Shown here: one piece after another, positions 1-5,207 of the stretch
How the letters are laid out: each line of letters opens with the position of its first letter
Numbering within the stretch: the stretch's first letter is position 1
Assembly (NCBI GenBank): GCA_031273185.1
Contig: JAISSG010000046.1
Location: 1-7,196, forward strand
Source of the DNA: Treponema sp.
GTDB lineage: Bacteria; Spirochaetota; Spirochaetia; Treponematales; Breznakiellaceae
Direction: 5' to 3'
Length of the DNA stretch: 7,196 bases
Notes under the pieces: model-generated
The model's database searches: none
Seen by the model: the letters and a program-made list of their open reading frames with translations, nothing else
What the model was told of the DNA's origin: nothing
Position numbers and translations under genes: made by a program

Positions 1-903
1 ATCAAAGGTTGGTATGCCTGTCTCGCGCCGTATTTCGGTGACGCTGTTTTCTTTGATGATCCTCTCGATGCCGGTATACACATAAGCCTGGGCATGGCTT
101 TGGCTGGCCCAGGCTCGCCCGTAAAAGGGGAGGCCCATTATCAGCTTGTCCTTGCCAATAACGCTGAGGGAGTAAGTCGCTACCCTCCTGCACCAGGCCA
201 GTGACGCGATCGAACCGGGCTTGCTTCCCGACCAGTGCTCGTCGTAGGCCATTATCAGGATGCGGTCTACCAGCGGGGCGATATTCTCGTAGTCGTACAC
301 GTCGTTGGCGATTTTTCTGAGGCGGGCGGGAAGCGCTATGGTAAACATCTTGTTGCCTATGCCGGAGCGAAGCTCTGCGAGGAATGACAAAAAAGTTTCG
401 CCGTCCCGCTGGGGGACATTCTCAAAATCAACCTGCAAGCCGTCATAGTTCCTGGCGGCGGCGATGAGATCGGCGACCAGGGCTTTCCGCTCGGCGCTGC
501 CGGGCATCATGACAAAATGGGTCAGCGCCCTGCCGTCGCACTTTATCACCAGATGAACCCTGCCGGAAAAAGCGGGCAGGCTCCTGCGGTTGGGAACGTC
601 AACCAGGCTGCCGTAAGAGCTGACATCGGCGCCAAAATAGCCAATGTCGGTAATGGGCAGGCCGGGTTTCAGCGCCGCTTCCCTGCCATTGCCGGCAACC
701 ACGTAGGCCCAGACCTCCGAAAACACCGACACCGGCAAAGCCTCCCCTACCGGGGGAAGATCGGCCTCGGAAAATGCGTTATCCTCAGCCAGATTTTCCC
801 CCGAGGACGCTCCTTTTCCTACAGACGAGGAGGCAGACCGGCAAGAGTACCAGGAGAATCCAACCATGAGCGACAATGCAAGTAAAAGCGGCGTATGTTT
901 CAC
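1..903 (-). CDS. Glycoside hydrolase family 18 protein, probable lipoprotein (3' end cut by window edge)
   Basis: The 301 visible codons read without a stop to the window edge. Residues 1-21 look like a lipoprotein leader: Lys2/His3, a hydrophobic stretch, then Cys21 preceded by WYS, which fits only a relaxed spirochaetal lipobox. A Ser/Gly/Glu-rich linker follows to about residue 55. The GH18 barrel then shows the catalytic motif DGLQVDFE (154-161, acid Glu161 with Asp159), MAYDEHW (218-224) and GLPFYGRAW (257-265). These resemble YaaH/SleL-like and chitinase-like GH18 enzymes that cleave beta-1,4-linked GlcNAc polymers, so chitin or peptidoglycan glycan is the likely substrate; which one cannot be told. 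The start is GTG at 903-901, because an in-frame TAA (906-904) lies directly upstream and the next in-frame ATG (867) would lose most of the leader. There is no Shine-Dalgarno. The gene lies 32 bp after murB and has its own promoter-like sequence. Confidence 0.85.
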   Translation of the reverse strand, partial: MKHTPLLLALSLMVGFSWYSCRSASSSVGKGASSGENLAEDNAFSEADLPPVGEALPVSVFSEVWAYVVAGNGREAALKPGLPITDIGYFGADVSSYGSLVDVPNRRSLPAFSGRVHLVIKCDGRALTHFVMMPGSAERKALVADLIAAARNYDGLQVDFENVPQRDGETFLSFLAELRSGIGNKMFTIALPARLRKIANDVYDYENIAPLVDRILIMAYDEHWSGSKPGSIASLAWCRRVATYSLSVIGKDKLIMGLPFYGRAWASQSHAQAYVYTGIERIIKENSVTEIRRETGIPTFD

Positions 904-905
904 TT

Positions 906-939
906 ATTATAATTATATTGGGAAAAGCGGCTAGGTCAA
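906..939 (-). promoter_or_regulatory. Near-consensus sigma-70-type promoter for the GH18 gene
   Basis: On the minus strand, TTGACC (939-934, 5 of 6 to TTGACA) is followed after 16 nt by TATAAT (917-912, 6 of 6). A second TATAAT (911-906) directly follows. The -35 box overlaps the murB stop codon (TGA, 938-936). A start about 7 nt after the first -10 box falls near 905, almost on the GTG at 903. This is a sequence match only. Confidence 0.5.
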
Positions 940-1910
940 GCGGGAAACGGCGTTTGCCACTCGCCGACAAAGAGCAATTCCGGCTCAAGGTCGAAGCCTT
1001 TCGCAGCCTTGACCTGCGCGGCGACTTCCTCTACCAGCTTGCGAATGTCCGCAGCCGTCGCGCCGCCGGTGTTGACGATGATGTTGCCGTGCCAGGGAGC
1101 AACCTGCGCCCCGCCTGCCCTCAGCCCGCGCAAACCGAGGCTGTCAATGATCTTCCCGGTCGGCTCGCCAAAGTCCGTGTTGTTCTTGAAAACGGAGCCG
1201 GCGGAGGGAAAACGGTAATGCCCCTTGCCTTCACGGTCGCCGCGGTGGGCGGCCATCTCGGCGCGGATCTGTCGTTCGTCCGCTGCCTTGAGGTTAAACG
1301 ACGCGGAGAGGATAAGGCTTTTGCGGCCCTGAAACGGGCTGCGCTTGTAGCCGAATTCCGCCCTGTCCGCCGGAAGCCGCAAACGCTCAGGGGGCGGGCG
1401 CGAAAAGCCAACGATCTCCGTCTCGCGCAGGGCGTCGGCGATCTCGCGCCCGTAGCAGCGGGCGTTCATCCACACGGCGCCGCCTATACTGCCGGGCATG
1501 CCCGCGAGGAATTCCAGGCCGGAAAGCCCCGCGCCTGCGGCAATTTCAGCGGCGGCATCAATGCTTGTCCCTGCGCGGAACTCCAGAACCCCTTCCCTTC
1601 GCCGCCCCGCTTCCCCTGCCCAGCCGCCGGTGTCCAGGACAATCCCCCTAATGCCCGCGTCGGCAACGAGTATGTTGGCCCCGCCGCCAAGAACAAAAAT
1701 CGGCACGCGCTCCTCGCAGGCCGCCCCAAGCAGGGCAGCGGCAAACGCGGGAAAACCGTCGCCGGAGGGCCGCAGGTAGCAGTCGGCCAGACCACCGGCC
1801 TTGAACGTGCTGTGATCAGCCATCGACTCGTCAAATCGGGCAACAAGATCGCAGGGATTTTCTTTTTTGCAGGTGTCAACGATACGGGCTATTTTTTCCG
1901 CGCAGGCCAT
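936..1910 (-). CDS. murB: UDP-N-acetylenolpyruvoylglucosamine reductase (MurB)
   Basis: MurB is the cytoplasmic FAD enzyme that uses NADPH to reduce UDP-GlcNAc-enolpyruvate to UDP-MurNAc, the second committed step of peptidoglycan precursor synthesis. The 324-residue protein shows family motifs in order: TFKAGG (35-40), the FAD-binding FVLGGGANILVAD (72-84), EFLAGMPGSIGGAVWMNAR (133-151), YKRSPFQ (188-194), SAGSVFKN (236-243) with the proton-donor serine at 239, GGAQVAPWHGNIIVN (266-280), and C-terminal LEPELLFVG (308-316) with the expected catalytic Glu at 311. Its length suits the shorter MurB type. ATG at 1910 leaves a normal N-terminal extension before TFKAGG; no clear Shine-Dalgarno precedes it. 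Immediately upstream is the decayed island, whose PIN-toxin remnant runs into the murB start. Downstream, the GH18 gene follows after 32 bp. The long open frame on the opposite strand is a composition shadow. Confidence 0.96.
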   Translation of the reverse strand: MACAEKIARIVDTCKKENPCDLVARFDESMADHSTFKAGGLADCYLRPSGDGFPAFAAALLGAACEERVPIFVLGGGANILVADAGIRGIVLDTGGWAGEAGRRREGVLEFRAGTSIDAAAEIAAGAGLSGLEFLAGMPGSIGGAVWMNARCYGREIADALRETEIVGFSRPPPERLRLPADRAEFGYKRSPFQGRKSLILSASFNLKAADERQIRAEMAAHRGDREGKGHYRFPSAGSVFKNNTDFGEPTGKIIDSLGLRGLRAGGAQVAPWHGNIIVNTGGATAADIRKLVEEVAAQVKAAKGFDLEPELLFVGEWQTPFPA

Positions 1911-2233
1911 GGAACCACAGTAATTGAAAACGCATGGCTGTGCAATGATGTGGGGAATGGAGATATGGCATCTACAGCTTGAGTTTTGCTCCCTGCTAAT
2001 AGCTATGGTCTCATACTCAACAGCATCATCGATCGCAATTTGAGGTACAATCTGGAAGAAGTCATAAACCAGTCTTTCTTCCTTATAATGTTATTTCAGG
2101 GTACTTGAGCAGATCAAATTTGGAATGACGCTTATAAAACATTCGTGCCGCAAGACTACCAGCATCAGATCAATAGCGGTAGTCTTATTTCCAGAAAATC
2201 TATAATTGTGTTGGCATCAAGAACAAGTTTCAA
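1911..2233 (-). pseudogene. Frameshifted VapC-type PIN-domain toxin remnant
   Basis: Joining three or four frames gives a recognisable PIN-domain ribonuclease of VapC type. Segment A (2233-2168, from TTG) reads LKLVLDANTIIDFLE, with the first catalytic Asp of the PIN fold, and stops at TGA 2167-2165. Segment B (2139-2086) reads FYKRHSKFDLLKYPEITL and stops at TAA. Segment C (2078-1986) reads ERLVYDFFQIVPQIAIDD...ETIAISREQ. Segment D (from 1987) reads QAVDAISPFPTSLHSHAF, matching the family's usual LPDAIIAATA-like block with its acidic residue, then runs into the murB start. The order is right, but at least three frame changes rule out a working protein. The TTG overlaps the stop of an upstream frame, as is usual between antitoxin and toxin. 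The family is recognised from memory of the PIN pattern. Confidence 0.7.
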
Positions 2234-2382
2234 TTAGCGTCCCTTTTATCACGTATTTTGCGCCGGTAGCTTGCTGTTGCAGCGTCTACGGGCACGATGT
2301 CTTTTAAGGGAGGGCCGGCGTATGCTGAGGTTCGTTGAAACCCGCGAGGAAGCCTACGGCGTTGATTTGGATTACGTCCTTA
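2230..2382 (-). pseudogene. Possible antitoxin tail upstream of the PIN toxin remnant
   Basis: A minus-strand frame ends ATASYRRKIRDKRDAN and stops at TGA 2232-2230, overlapping the TTG (2233-2231) that opens the PIN remnant. Overlapping antitoxin stop and toxin start, and a short basic C-terminus, are typical of VapBC-like pairs. The frame is closed upstream by a TAA at about 2382 and contains no ATG, so if it was an antitoxin, its start and DNA-binding part are gone. I do not recognise the family; position is the main argument. Confidence 0.35.
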
Positions 2383-2559
2383 GATTTTATTGAATATTGC
2401 AACGACTGTAAAGCCGCGATGTCTGTCTGGTCAGAAATGGCGGTGTACTGGATACAGAAATATAAAGCCGAGGTTGCCCCAGATGCTTTAGTCCAGGCGG
2501 CTTTCTAATTTGCCAAAGAGATAGGGGCCAGAGACTTGCACAAGGCGGCGGGGGAATAA
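2322..2559 (+). pseudogene. Frameshifted small gene of unknown function, perhaps phage-derived
   Basis: ATG at 2322 has a good ribosome binding site (AGGGAGG, 2307-2313). The first frame reads 23 codons beginning MLRFVETREEAYGVDLDYV and stops at TGA 2391-2393. Dropping one T from the TTTT run (2385-2388) restores RFIEYCNDCKAAMSVW and onward through WIQKYKAEVAPDALVQAAF, a TAA at 2506, then FAKEIGARDLHKAAGE and a final TAA at 2557. The repaired product would be about 78 residues, acidic at the front and helical in character. The TAA at 2506 looks like a mutated GAA. The next start follows at 2561. This packing of tiny genes, each with its own ribosome site, resembles phage structural modules such as tail-chaperone regions, but I do not recognise the family. 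Confidence 0.5.
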
Positions 2560-2560
2560 T

Positions 2561-2632
2561 ATGCTGCGTTTTCTTGAAGACGAAAAAAAGAAAAACAGTT
2601 CGCAAAACCCGTCTATGATTTTTCTGGAATGA
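2561..2632 (+). CDS. Very short ORF (23 aa), possibly a truncated gene
   Basis: ATG at 2561 follows GGGGGA (2550-2555) and sits 1 nt after the stop of the preceding broken gene. It reads MLRFLEDEKKKNSSQNPS and ends MIFLE before TGA 2630-2632. Its first residues echo the MLRFVE start of the previous gene. It is Lys/Glu/Asn-rich with no domain I recognise. It could be a real small protein of the former element or the front of a truncated gene. Confidence 0.3.
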   Translation: MLRFLEDEKKKNSSQNPSMIFLE

Positions 2633-2640
2633 GGAAGACC

Positions 2641-2670
2641 ATGCCTAGATTTTTACCGCCGCCGCCATAA
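2641..2670 (+). pseudogene. Start of a third small gene, truncated after nine codons
   Basis: GAGG (2631-2634, overlapping the previous stop) precedes ATG at 2641 with good spacing. The frame gives MPRFLPPPP and then TAA. Right after it the sequence changes to an IS3 transposase tail, so this probably marks where a third gene of the run was cut by insertion or deletion. Alone it could not be called a gene. Confidence 0.3.
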
Positions 2671-2675
2671 AATGA

Positions 2676-2798
2676 CAACAAGTTCCCGGAAATAGGCATC
2701 CGGCTGCGGAGGTCAGGCAATCGGTTTTCATGTACATTGAGGCGTACTATAACCGCATTCGGTGCTTGACTACGTTGCGCCTAACGTGTATTATTTAA
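2676..2798 (+). pseudogene. IS3-family transposase (OrfB) C-terminal remnant
   Basis: The frame from 2676 to the TAA at 2796 contains AEVRQSVFMYIEAYYNRIR (2706-2762). This matches the C-terminal end of the rve/DDE integrase domain in IS3-family OrfB proteins, where the conserved pattern is roughly VF-YIE-YYN-R-R-H-STLGY-SP. Past Arg the match fades (CLTTLRLT in place of HSTLGYLSP), and a TGA at 2673 closes the frame upstream. Only about 40 codons remain, without the DDE catalytic residues, so it cannot be active. About 2815-2842 could hold the element's right end, but I see no matching left end. Confidence 0.65.
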
Positions 2799-2886
2799 AC
2801 AACACCGCTTAATGATGTGTACCTAATGGGGTAAAGTCCACAACTTTAGATCGCCCTGAATGTTTACCTAAATCGTTACCCTGTAA

Positions 2887-2913
2887 GTAATTGCTTGCCA
2901 GGCAAGTAATTAC
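2887..2913. repeat. 27-nt inverted repeat (13-bp arms, 1-nt centre)
   Basis: The left arm is GTAATTGCTTGCC (2887-2899) and the right arm GGCAAGTAATTAC (2901-2913), with A2900 in the centre. All positions are complementary except one G/T that would be a wobble in plus-strand RNA. There is no T-run on either side, so an intrinsic terminator is unlikely. It lies 22 nt before the tRNA-Gly fragment, where a recombinase or excisionase site of an integrative element could sit. Confidence 0.6.
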
Positions 2914-2937
2914 GGGAAGCAGTCGTCGGCGGTCTGG

Positions 2938-2980
2938 GCCTTCCAAGCTGGAGACGACGGTTCGATTCCGTTCAGCCGCT
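2938..2980 (+). pseudogene. 3' fragment of tRNA-Gly(TCC), probable attachment-site scar
   Basis: The stretch holds a 7-nt anticodon loop CTTCCAA (2940-2946, anticodon TCC), the 3' anticodon-stem strand GCTGG, a 4-nt variable region, a complete T arm (GACGG, loop TTCGATT, CCGTT; 2956-2972), the 3' acceptor strand CAGCCGC (2973-2979) and discriminator T2980, the base usual for tRNA-Gly. CCA is not encoded. The 5' half is missing: no GCGGCTG acceptor strand and no D arm precede it, and the 5' anticodon stem is mostly unpaired. Sequence identity that begins at the anticodon loop and runs to the tRNA end is the classic footprint of tyrosine-recombinase integration. The fragment overlaps the mutY stop by 2 bp. 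Confidence 0.75.
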
Positions 2981-3782
2981 AATCCTTAATTCGATATATT
3001 CCTTCAGCTTCCGCGACCAGAAATTCCTTTTTTAGCCTGTCCAAAACCAGGTACAGCTTCTCTTCCCCCAATCCGCTGACAATCTTTATCTCTTCCGCAT
3101 TGCTGGGTCCCATTGATGCCAGTGTCCGTATCACCTTGCCCCTTGCCTGCCGGATCGATCCGATAAACGGACTTTGCCGGCTGTAATGGGCGCTGCGGCG
3201 GTTTGGGTTCACCGTCAGTTTTTTCAGCGACGCGCCGTAATCCATTAGGGCATAGTACCAGGTGCGGGGGTCTTTGCGATCCAGCGCCGCTTCAAGAATG
3301 GGGAATATTTCCGCATCGGTGATGTTGTCCCTGTCAGGAAAAAAACAGTGAATGATGGTTGAGCGGATGTTGGTCTCGATAAACACCGATGCATGATTGT
3401 AGGCAAAACAGGCGACCGCCCCGGCAATGTAGGGGCCTATGCCCGCAAGCGAGCGCAGGGCCTTGGGGGTATCCGGCACCTGCCCGCCGTGGTCTTTCAC
3501 AATGGAGGCTGCGCTGTACTTGAGGTTGTAACAGCGGCGGTTGTAGCCAAGGCCAGACCAGGCGCACAGGGCGTCTTCCATGGAAGCGGCGGCAAGGGCA
3601 TCTGGCTGAGGCCACATCTGCATCCACTTTTCCCAATAGGGAATGACCCTTTCGGTTTGGGTCTGCTGCAGCATGAATTCCGAGACCAGCACCCCCCAGG
3701 GGGTCGTGCCACGCCAGGGGAATTCCCTTCCGGCCTGGCGATAATTGGAAAGGACTATTTTCCTGAATTCTTTAATATCCAT
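2979..3782 (-). CDS. MutY-like adenine DNA glycosylase without iron-sulfur ligands
   Basis: HhH-GPD family enzymes of MutY type remove adenine mispaired with 8-oxoguanine. Visible motifs are FPWR (21-24), SEFMLQQTQ (34-42) with the catalytic Glu35 position kept, WSGLGYNRRCYNL (75-87), and the helix-hairpin-helix LAGIGPYIAGAV (112-123). Where MutY normally has the catalytic Asp (LDGN) this protein has Glu136 (FIETN). The C-X6-C-X2-C-X5-C iron-sulfur motif expected after YYALMDYGA (176-184) is absent. At 267 residues there is no NUDIX-like 8-oxoG recognition domain; residues about 211-267 look like a small winged-helix segment. Clusterless MutY homologues are known in some bacteria, so adenine glycosylase is likely, but another HhH-GPD specificity is possible. 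ATG at 3782 is 15 bp after the kinase stop; the 3' end overlaps the tRNA-Gly fragment. Confidence 0.85.
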   Translation of the reverse strand: MDIKEFRKIVLSNYRQAGREFPWRGTTPWGVLVSEFMLQQTQTERVIPYWEKWMQMWPQPDALAAASMEDALCAWSGLGYNRRCYNLKYSAASIVKDHGGQVPDTPKALRSLAGIGPYIAGAVACFAYNHASVFIETNIRSTIIHCFFPDRDNITDAEIFPILEAALDRKDPRTWYYALMDYGASLKKLTVNPNRRSAHYSRQSPFIGSIRQARGKVIRTLASMGPSNAEEIKIVSGLGEEKLYLVLDRLKKEFLVAEAEGIYRIKD

Positions 3783-3797
3783 ATCCAGTAAAGCCCA

Positions 3798-4340
3798 CTA
3801 AACAATTTTTTCAGCAGCCTCGATGATCATTTGGGCTATCTCGTCCGGCCCAATGCTATCCGTGTTGATGATAATGTCGGCAAACCCATAATTATCGTTA
3901 TCGATGTTATAAATACGCAGATAACGGTCGTGATCCTGGCGATCCCGTTCGGCGGTAAACACCGCAACCTCGTCAAAGGCACCTCCTTCCCTCTTGGCGA
4001 TCCTCGCGGCCCTGATCTCAGGTTGTGCCGCCAGAAACACTTTCAGGTCTGCTTCTTCCAGCATCCATATCGCAAGCCGGGAGCCAAGCACACAGCCCCC
4101 GCCTTCACGGGCAAGCTGCACCTGCCGCCTGTCAACCTCCCTGTCCCAGCAATCGTCCTTTTCTGCAAGGGACAATACTTCTTTAAGGGTTAAGCCCTTC
4201 GCCTCAACCAGGGAGCGGAACGTAAAGTTGATAAAACGCAGGCCGAGGCGCTCCGCAACGATCCTTGAGATTGTCGTGTTTCCGCAGCCGCTCTTTCCCG
4301 ATACGGCAATTTTTAGGTCTTTCTTCACCTGCCTCTCCAT
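3798..4340 (-). CDS. Cytidylate kinase-like P-loop protein
   Basis: The 180-residue protein matches the compact, archaeal-type cytidylate kinase family, which phosphorylates CMP/dCMP with ATP in the cytosol. It has IAVSGKSGCGNTT (11-23) as the P-loop region, DREVDRRQ (66-73), GSRLAIWML (86-94, nucleotide-binding Arg), a LID-like stretch RIAKREGG to RDRQDHDRY (113-140), and YNIDNDNYGFADIIINTDS (144-162). The Walker A lysine (GxxxxGKT) is replaced by Asn21, so catalysis may differ or use the nearby Lys16. ATG at 4340 directly abuts the yicC stop TAA (4343-4341), suggesting translational coupling. An alternative GTG at codon 5 sits just behind GGAGAGG, too close for a normal site. The mutY-like gene follows after 15 bp. 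The fold is clear; CMP specificity is inferred from the family. Confidence 0.82.
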   Translation of the reverse strand: MERQVKKDLKIAVSGKSGCGNTTISRIVAERLGLRFINFTFRSLVEAKGLTLKEVLSLAEKDDCWDREVDRRQVQLAREGGGCVLGSRLAIWMLEEADLKVFLAAQPEIRAARIAKREGGAFDEVAVFTAERDRQDHDRYLRIYNIDNDNYGFADIIINTDSIGPDEIAQMIIEAAEKIV

Positions 4341-5207
4341 TTACTCAACGTTTCGCAACTGCTCCCTGGCATTTTCTACCGATTCCTTCATTTCCACCAC
4401 GGCGCGGCTAACCTCCAGAATCGGGCTTTTCGAGCCGATGGTATTAATCTCGCGGTTGATCTCCTGGCAAAGAAAATCAAGCTTTTTGCCGGGCCGCTCG
4501 TTCCTTGCCGTCTCCGCCCTGAATTCGGCGAGGTGGGAACTCAGCCGGGAAACCTCCTCGGAAATGGTGTACTTCATCAGCAGTATGGCTGTTTCCGCCA
4601 GTACCCGGTTCTCGTCGATGCCGCTTCCCGTAAGTTCCCGAAAGCGGCTGGTGATGTTTTCTTTAATGGTATTTTCAATGTCGGGAACACGGGATTCCAC
4701 CGTTTGCAGTGCCGATTCTACCCTGCCTATTGAACCAAGGATATTCTCCTGGGCGTGCCTTCCCTCCCTCGCCCGTTCCTCCTGAAACGCGCCGATGGCA
4801 TCCCGCAAAACCGGTTCGATTACGGTCCAGTACCGCTGTTCGTCTCTGGGCTTTTCGATTTCCAGCACCCCTTCCAAACCGATTAACACCGATACGCTTA
4901 ATTTTTCGTCAATGCCCTGGCTCTTTGCCAGATCGGAAACAGCCTGTAGATAAGCACCGGCGGCGTTGGCGTTAACCGAAACTTTCAGCGGCGTGTTTAA
5001 TTCCCTTACCCTGAGCAAAACTTCCACTTTTCCCCTGCCGCATACGCCGGTAACGTGCTCGCGTATCTTTGGCTCCAGACGGGAAAGCCAGGGAGGGCTG
5101 TTCACATATATTTCCAGATAACGGCTGTTGTAGCCCTTTACCTCGACCGAAACGGAAATGTCCTCGCCGGCCCATTCCCGATAGGCAAAACCTGTCATGC
5201 CTATCAT
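4341..5207 (-). CDS. yicC: YicC family endoribonuclease
   Basis: YicC/YloC proteins are conserved cytosolic endoribonucleases implicated in RNA decay. The 288-residue protein has the family start (MIGMTGFAYR), EVKGYNSRYLEI (22-33), LEPKIRE followed by GRGKVEV (44-63), and the diagnostic C-terminal block ISEEVSRLSSHLAEF (215-229), KKLDFLCQEINREINTIGSKS (241-261) and REQLRNVE at the end (281-288). Residues about 141-190 are charged and helical, as in homologues. The start ATG (5207-5205) overlaps the murC stop TGA (5206-5204) as ATGA, which fixes the start and suggests translational coupling. Its stop abuts the next gene's ATG with no gap. The cellular targets cannot be told from sequence. Confidence 0.93.
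   Translation of the reverse strand: MIGMTGFAYREWAGEDISVSVEVKGYNSRYLEIYVNSPPWLSRLEPKIREHVTGVCGRGKVEVLLRVRELNTPLKVSVNANAAGAYLQAVSDLAKSQGIDEKLSVSVLIGLEGVLEIEKPRDEQRYWTVIEPVLRDAIGAFQEERAREGRHAQENILGSIGRVESALQTVESRVPDIENTIKENITSRFRELTGSGIDENRVLAETAILLMKYTISEEVSRLSSHLAEFRAETARNERPGKKLDFLCQEINREINTIGSKSPILEVSRAVVEMKESVENAREQLRNVE

Larger units (their letters stand above)
1911..2978. other. Decayed mobile-DNA island with no intact gene
   Basis: These 1,068 bases separate murB from the murC-mutY block and hold only gene fragments on both strands: a PIN toxin and possible antitoxin tail (minus), small phage-like genes (plus), an IS3 transposase tail (plus), a palindrome and a tRNA-Gly 3' fragment. 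The flanking genes are tightly packed and intact. The stretch is also visibly more AT-rich than they are. I see nothing recognisable in about 2799-2886 apart from a possible IS end near 2815-2842. Calling this an integrative-element remnant is inference from the mixture of fragments and the tRNA scar. Confidence 0.65.

Noticed and set aside
1915..1945. Sigma-70 promoter just upstream of murB (TTGCAC - 17 nt - TACTGT)
   Set aside because: Only about 3 of 6 matches in each box, inside a decayed toxin gene; no better than chance.
876..1982. Long plus-strand open frame (368 codons) opposite murB
   Set aside because: It is antisense to a MurB with every family motif, its translation is Ala/Gly/Arg-rich without any domain, and it ends in the decayed island. 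It is a GC-bias shadow.
2387..2605. Minus-strand open frame of 72 codons in the island
   Set aside because: The plus strand here has the better coding sense (ribosome sites, coherent repaired frame); the minus frame is low-complexity at the start and motif-free.
2778..2800. Integron attC-like core (GCCTAAC)
   Set aside because: Only one short core-like match, with no partner core site at the right distance and no cassette array.
2887..2913. Palindrome as an intrinsic terminator of the mutY operon
   Set aside because: Neither strand has a T run after the stem, and the centre is a single base, so it does not fit a standard terminator.
2920..2980. Complete tRNA-Gly or tmRNA end
   Set aside because: No 5' acceptor strand or D arm is present, and the 5' anticodon stem has mismatches; no tmRNA-like tag frame or CCA is seen.
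3994..4785. Plus-strand open frame of 263 codons across yicC and the kinase-like gene
   Set aside because: It is Ser/Arg-rich without motifs, spans two well-supported genes on the other strand, and has no gene-like context.
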